From Chloroflexota bacterium (GTDB lineage Bacteria > Chloroflexota > UBA5177 > JANWHV01), in the NCBI GenBank assembly GCA_028287725.1, contig JAQBPC010000558.1:1-9458 (forward strand): 9,458 nucleotides of DNA, written 5' to 3'. This document shows, in pieces, positions 6,960-9,458 of the stretch. Numbering within the stretch: position 1 is the first letter of the stretch; the number at the start of each line of letters is the position of its first letter. A model generated the notes under the pieces. That model saw only the letters and a program-made list of their open reading frames with translations. It ran no database searches and had not been told where the DNA came from. Position numbers and translations under genes: made by a program.

Positions 6960-7140
6960 CACAGGAACCGATGCTGAAGCGGTTCTCGCAAGGCGAGGTA
7001 CCTGTGATGCACCGAACGTCCAGGCATCCTGCCTGGGGAGCGATTTCGGTGGCGGCGGTGTACACACACTTTCCCGCAAGGCTGACCTGAGAACGGGGCT
7101 CGAGGGTCGGCTGCGAGGGCGGAGTGTGGGTACACCGCCG
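6960..7140 (+). ncRNA. Candidate structured RNA or leader of unknown class (nested inverted repeats)
   Basis: Three consecutive, mutually compatible foldable units fill this stretch. Unit 1 is a three-way junction. CACAGG (6960-6965) pairs with CCTGTG (7001-7006), enclosing AACCG/CGGTT (6966-6970/6980-6984) and CTCGC/GCGAG (6985-6989/6993-6997). Unit 2 has CACCGAA (7010-7016) pairing with TTCGGTG (7045-7051), around CCAGGCA/TGCCTGG (7020-7026/7030-7036). Unit 3 is an 88-nt hairpin. CGGCGGTGTAC (7053-7063) pairs perfectly with GTACACCGCCG (7130-7140), then come CACACT/AGTGTG (7065-7070/7123-7128) and GCTGACC/GGTCGGC (7081-7087/7105-7111). It is followed by AACTATTTT, a weak U tract. It matches no riboswitch consensus I can recall. 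It could be a 5' leader of the cupredoxin gene 130 nt downstream, or a stand-alone RNA. The strand is inferred from the flanking genes. Confidence 0.45.
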
Positions 7141-7155
7141 AACTATTTTCCGGCA

Positions 7156-7237
7156 TGCGCCGTTGTCACCCTGCTTTCCTCGCCGATGGCCATCCCGGCT
7201 GCTTCGCCGTGGCCGTTCGTGCCATTGCGCCGTTGTC
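7156..7237. repeat. 12-bp direct repeat upstream of the cupredoxin gene
   Basis: TGCGCCGTTGTC occurs at 7156-7167 and again at 7226-7237, 70 nt apart, within the 130-nt spacer between the structured element and the cupredoxin start. Tandem same-strand copies are the form used by OmpR-type regulators, but a spacing of about 7 helical turns is unusual. They may be chance similarity in GC-rich DNA. The rest of 7141-7270 shows only repeated TCGCCG-GGCC words and the ribosome-binding site GGAGGGG at 7261-7267. Confidence 0.35.
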
Positions 7238-7270
7238 TCATGACGGCCGACTATTACATTGGAGGGGTTG

Positions 7271-7735
7271 ATGCGTCGTAGATTTCTGCTCGGCACTGTC
7301 ATAACCGGCGCAACGCTGCTTCTTGCAGGCTGCGGAGCAAGCGGAAACAGTGGTAGCGGGCAGAGCGGCGCGGCAACCCCAACGATTGTCGCCGCCAACA
7401 CACCCACCTCCGGCTGCGCGCCCGCTTCGACCGATGGCAACGGCGGCCCGTACCCTGCCGCGTCGTCGAGCAATTGTACGGGAATGAAAACCGTCGAGGT
7501 CGACGTCATCAACGACCCTAAGACGACAGGGGCGTTTTCACCGAGCAACATTACCGTGTCGGCTGGTACTACGGTGAAGTTCGTTTGGAAGTCGTCTGGG
7601 CACAATCTCAGCCCGTTTCACGATGGCATCGAGGCAGAAGGTTATACTTTCAGCAAAACTTTCGACAAATCCGGGAACTATCCGTACAGTTGCCAGGTAC
7701 ACCCTGCACAGAACGGTATAGTCCACGTGCAATAG
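7271..7735 (+). CDS. Tat-type lipoprotein with cupredoxin (blue copper) domain
   Basis: The protein has 154 residues. The ATG at 7271 is chosen over an in-frame TTG at 7259, because GGAGGGG lies immediately before it and it gives a clean signal peptide. MRRRFLLG looks like a twin-arginine (RRxFL) motif, then comes a hydrophobic stretch and lipobox LAGC with lipidated C21. A Ser/Gly/Thr-rich linker follows. A pair of cysteines (C49, C69) flanks TDGNGGPYP. The cupredoxin domain (about 72-154) has FSPSNITVSAGTTVKFVW, H111 (SSGHNL), and the C-terminal copper loop YSCQVHPAQNGIVHVQ with C141 and H144. The axial position, Met in amicyanin- and plastocyanin-like proteins (C-x2-H-P-x-M), is Q147, as in stellacyanin-type sites. 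It is likely a membrane-anchored electron carrier or copper binder on the outer face. It lies 70 nt before a kinase gene whose ectodomain is its paralogue, probably in one transcript. Confidence 0.9.
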   Translation: MRRRFLLGTVITGATLLLAGCGASGNSGSGQSGAATPTIVAANTPTSGCAPASTDGNGGPYPAASSSNCTGMKTVEVDVINDPKTTGAFSPSNITVSAGTTVKFVWKSSGHNLSPFHDGIEAEGYTFSKTFDKSGNYPYSCQVHPAQNGIVHVQ

Positions 7736-7805
7736 CAAGAAGTTTGTCGATGCGGTATCTTGAGAAATACACGACCTGCCCCAAGGGCCGGCAAGGAGTG
7801 ACGTA

Positions 7806-9272
7806 ATGACCAAGACGTGCATGCGATGCGGCCTATTCCACCCTTCGGGTATGCCTTGTCTCACCCAGGCGATCGTTGCCGGTGAGCAGGAGCTAGTCGA
7901 GGGCACGTTACTGGCCGGCCGGTACCGGATCATTCGCACCATCCACCATGGTGGCATGAGTGTGGTCTATCTCGCGGAAGACTCCCTGCTGCAGAACCGC
8001 CAGGTAGTACTCAAGGAGCTACGACTACCGGCGAATGCAAGTAGCGAGGAGCATCGCGAGGCGGAAGCGTGGTTCGCGCGCGAATCATACATTCTCAGCA
8101 GCCTCAAGAACCCACTCATCCCCGAATTCTTCAGCACTTTTCGCGAGGCCGGCACAAGCTACATTGTTCAGGAGTACATCGTCGGCGAGAACCTGAACGA
8201 CATAGTCGCCGCGCGTGGCCCGCTGGCCGAAAACGTGGTAGCTGAATGGGCGGTCTCGCTTTGCGGACTCCTCAGCTACCTGCATGGTCTCGACGAGCCT
8301 GTATTATTCCGGGATCTCAAGCCCGCTAATATTCTGCTGAGCAATTCTACTCGGAGCACGGCAGATGAGTCGTGCCCGCTGAAAGTCGTCGACTTCGGCA
8401 TCGCCAGACATTACCAGCCGGATGCGGTGGGTACCGTGATTGGCACGCCGGGCTATGCCCCTCCCGAGCAGTACCAGGGATTGGCGACCCCACAAAGTGA
8501 TATCTATGCGCTGGGCGCCACCTTGCACCGGCTGCTCACCGGCTACGACCCGGAACAGGGTACGCCGTTCACGTTCCCGGCCGTTCGTTCGCTCAACCCA
8601 AGTGTGTCTCCAGAGATGGCCGCGATCGTGGAGCGGGCCGTGCGCCTTAGTCCAGCCGAGCGCTATCCGTCGGCAGCAGCTATGGGTGATGCGCTGTTCC
8701 CACTGGCCTGGGAGCCTGCCGCGGCATGGAATGCCCGTACGGGCGGCTCGGCCACAAACCATGGGCAGCTATCAACCGGCCAGAACAGTTTTGCGCAACG
8801 TGCCTTCCGCTGGACCGCGCTGGTCGTTTGCGTGATGATGGTTGCTCCGGGCTTGCTCAACCTTTTGACCGGCGCCAGCCGGCACTTCAACGACGGCCAA
8901 GCCGGCGGCTTCCCGCCGAGCTACATTGGCCCTTCAAACCCGTCCGACTCCTGTCCTCCCGCGCCTACCGATGCCGCGGGCGGGCCGTATCCTTCCGCTA
9001 TCACCAGCATGTGTCTTGAGCAAATGGTAGTGCAGGTTAACGTCGTGCCCGATGCCGTCCAAGACGTCGGCTTCTCGCCAAGCAACATTACCATCGCAAG
9101 AGACAGCACCGTGCAGTTCAACCAGCTGCAATCGGGCTGCACAATCCAGTTCGCAAATCCGATATCGGCGGGTCAAGACCCATCCGTAGGTGTGGAATTC
9201 AACACGCCGGGCACCTACCGTTATTATTGCCAGGAGCAGCCAACCGTCGCAGGGCTGATACACGTCCAGTAG
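7806..9272 (+). CDS. Membrane Ser/Thr protein kinase with extracytoplasmic cupredoxin-like domain
   Basis: The protein has 488 residues; the ATG at 7806 has AAGGAG 7 nt upstream. The N-terminus CMRCGLFHPSGMPC (C5, C8, C18) resembles a short zinc knuckle. The PknB-type kinase domain (about 40-300) has a Gly loop HHGGMSVVY (47-55), K70 (VVLKE), E93 (ARES), FRDLKPANILL with catalytic D170, K172 and N175, DFG at 196-198, and GTPGYAPPEQY (213-223). The usual HRD His is Phe (F168), but all catalytic residues are kept. One TM segment lies at about 337-355, putting the C-terminus outside. Residues 383-488 align without gaps to lipoprotein residues 49-154 (about 40 of 106 identical), including the Cys pair (C383, C403) and GFSPSNIT. 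The ligand positions are C445 for His, C475 kept, Q478 for His and V481 for the axial residue, so normal type-1 copper binding is unlikely. It probably phosphorylates cytoplasmic proteins in response to an external signal. Confidence 0.93.
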   Translation: MTKTCMRCGLFHPSGMPCLTQAIVAGEQELVEGTLLAGRYRIIRTIHHGGMSVVYLAEDSLLQNRQVVLKELRLPANASSEEHREAEAWFARESYILSSLKNPLIPEFFSTFREAGTSYIVQEYIVGENLNDIVAARGPLAENVVAEWAVSLCGLLSYLHGLDEPVLFRDLKPANILLSNSTRSTADESCPLKVVDFGIARHYQPDAVGTVIGTPGYAPPEQYQGLATPQSDIYALGATLHRLLTGYDPEQGTPFTFPAVRSLNPSVSPEMAAIVERAVRLSPAERYPSAAAMGDALFPLAWEPAAAWNARTGGSATNHGQLSTGQNSFAQRAFRWTALVVCVMMVAPGLLNLLTGASRHFNDGQAGGFPPSYIGPSNPSDSCPPAPTDAAGGPYPSAITSMCLEQMVVQVNVVPDAVQDVGFSPSNITIARDSTVQFNQLQSGCTIQFANPISAGQDPSVGVEFNTPGTYRYYCQEQPTVAGLIHVQ

Positions 9273-9318
9273 CGCTGGGCCATGTGCTAAGGCGACTGCG
9301 GCAGCTGAGCCTACAACG

Positions 9319-9458
9319 TCAGTGGCCCAACAAACGTCGCTCAATGGCGACTGCGGCCGCAGGCGAGTCGACGTCTAACTTCGTGTAGATGCTGGTCAAA
9401 TAAGCGCCGATCGTGCGCTCAGCGATGCCAAGATGAGCGGCGATCTCCTTACTGCGCT
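9319..9458 (-). CDS. LuxR/NarL-type HTH regulator, C-terminal fragment (cut by window edge)
   Basis: The reverse strand reads from the window edge to a TGA at 9319-9321, giving 45 complete codons. They spell SKEIAAHLGIAERTIGAYLTSIYTKLDVDS, the HTH scaffold and recognition helix of the LuxR/FixJ/NarL family, then AAAVAIERRLLGH. In this family the preceding part is often a receiver or ligand domain, but it lies outside the window. The gene converges with the kinase gene, leaving 46 nt between the stops. TGGGCCA (9276-9282) and TGGCCCA (9323-9329) form a wide inverted repeat across the junction, too open (40-nt loop) to call a terminator. Confidence 0.85.
   Translation of the reverse strand, partial: RSKEIAAHLGIAERTIGAYLTSIYTKLDVDSPAAAVAIERRLLGH

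Noticed and set aside
6960..7140. Assignment of the structured region to a named class (cobalamin, c-di-AMP, c-di-GMP, 6S, SRP or RNase P RNA)
   Set aside because: I compared remembered core motifs. A CCCGCAAG word resembles part of the cobalamin core, but the other conserved boxes are missing and it lies inside a continuous hairpin. No class fits.
6889..7281. Open frame of 130 codons on the plus strand right after the histidine kinase
   Set aside because: No ribosome-binding site, no recognisable motif, unnatural composition, and it runs through the inverted-repeat region and into the cupredoxin start. The repeats explain the sequence better.
6931..7605. 224-codon minus-strand frame covering the spacer and half of the cupredoxin gene
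   Set aside because: Opposes a gene with clear Tat signal, lipobox and copper ligands; its residues over that gene are its antisense shadow and it has no family motif.
9291..9357. GGCGACTGCGGC repeated at 9291-9302 and 9346-9357
   Set aside because: The second copy lies inside the LuxR-type coding sequence, and the word is simple GC-rich sequence, so chance is the likeliest explanation.

Overview
The window is GC-rich bacterial DNA, dense with genes and using ATG, GTG and possibly TTG starts. The best guess is a member of the Chloroflexota (Thermomicrobia or Ktedonobacteria-like). The reasons are a ParB/sulfiredoxin-fold protein with an HW-x6-YMP helical tail, a PknB-type kinase with an N-terminal zinc-knuckle-like start, and a Tat-type lipoprotein cupredoxin. 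This is inferred from protein style only; there is no rRNA or other marker gene. No tRNA, CRISPR array or insertion sequence is seen.

Left part (1-3130), all on the minus strand. It holds a GNAT acetyltransferase whose C-terminus is cut off by the window edge, a ParB-like orphan protein (780-1586), and a class V PLP aminotransferase of the cysteine-desulfurase-like type that lacks the usual catalytic Cys (1704-2969). Between the last two genes lies an AT-richer spacer with three clean inverted repeats (1608-1702). The aminotransferase is transcribed divergently from the next block.

Middle (3131-6888), plus strand. It holds an M19 (renal/membrane dipeptidase-like) metallopeptidase, then after 14 nt an unrecognised 266-residue protein. 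These are followed by an OmpR/PhoB-type response regulator translationally coupled (GTGA overlap) to a two-TM, HAMP-containing histidine kinase.

Right part (6889-9272), plus strand, is the most unusual region. A 382-nt gene-free stretch contains about 180 nt of nested, mutually compatible inverted repeats (6960-7140), which look like a structured RNA or leader. It is followed by a small Tat-type lipoprotein with a plastocyanin/amicyanin-like cupredoxin domain (7271-7735). Next is a membrane Ser/Thr kinase (7806-9272) whose extracytoplasmic C-terminus is a gap-free homologue of that same cupredoxin (about 40 of 106 residues identical by hand count). The lipoprotein keeps H, C and H copper ligands but has Gln where the axial Met is expected. 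The kinase copy has Cys, Cys, Gln and Val at the four ligand positions, so the copper site appears remodelled or lost. This suggests a paired soluble/lipid-anchored cupredoxin and cupredoxin-derived receptor kinase, possibly sensing copper, redox state or the lipoprotein itself. That function is inference.

The right edge carries, on the minus strand and convergent with the kinase, the last 45 codons of a LuxR/NarL-type HTH regulator.
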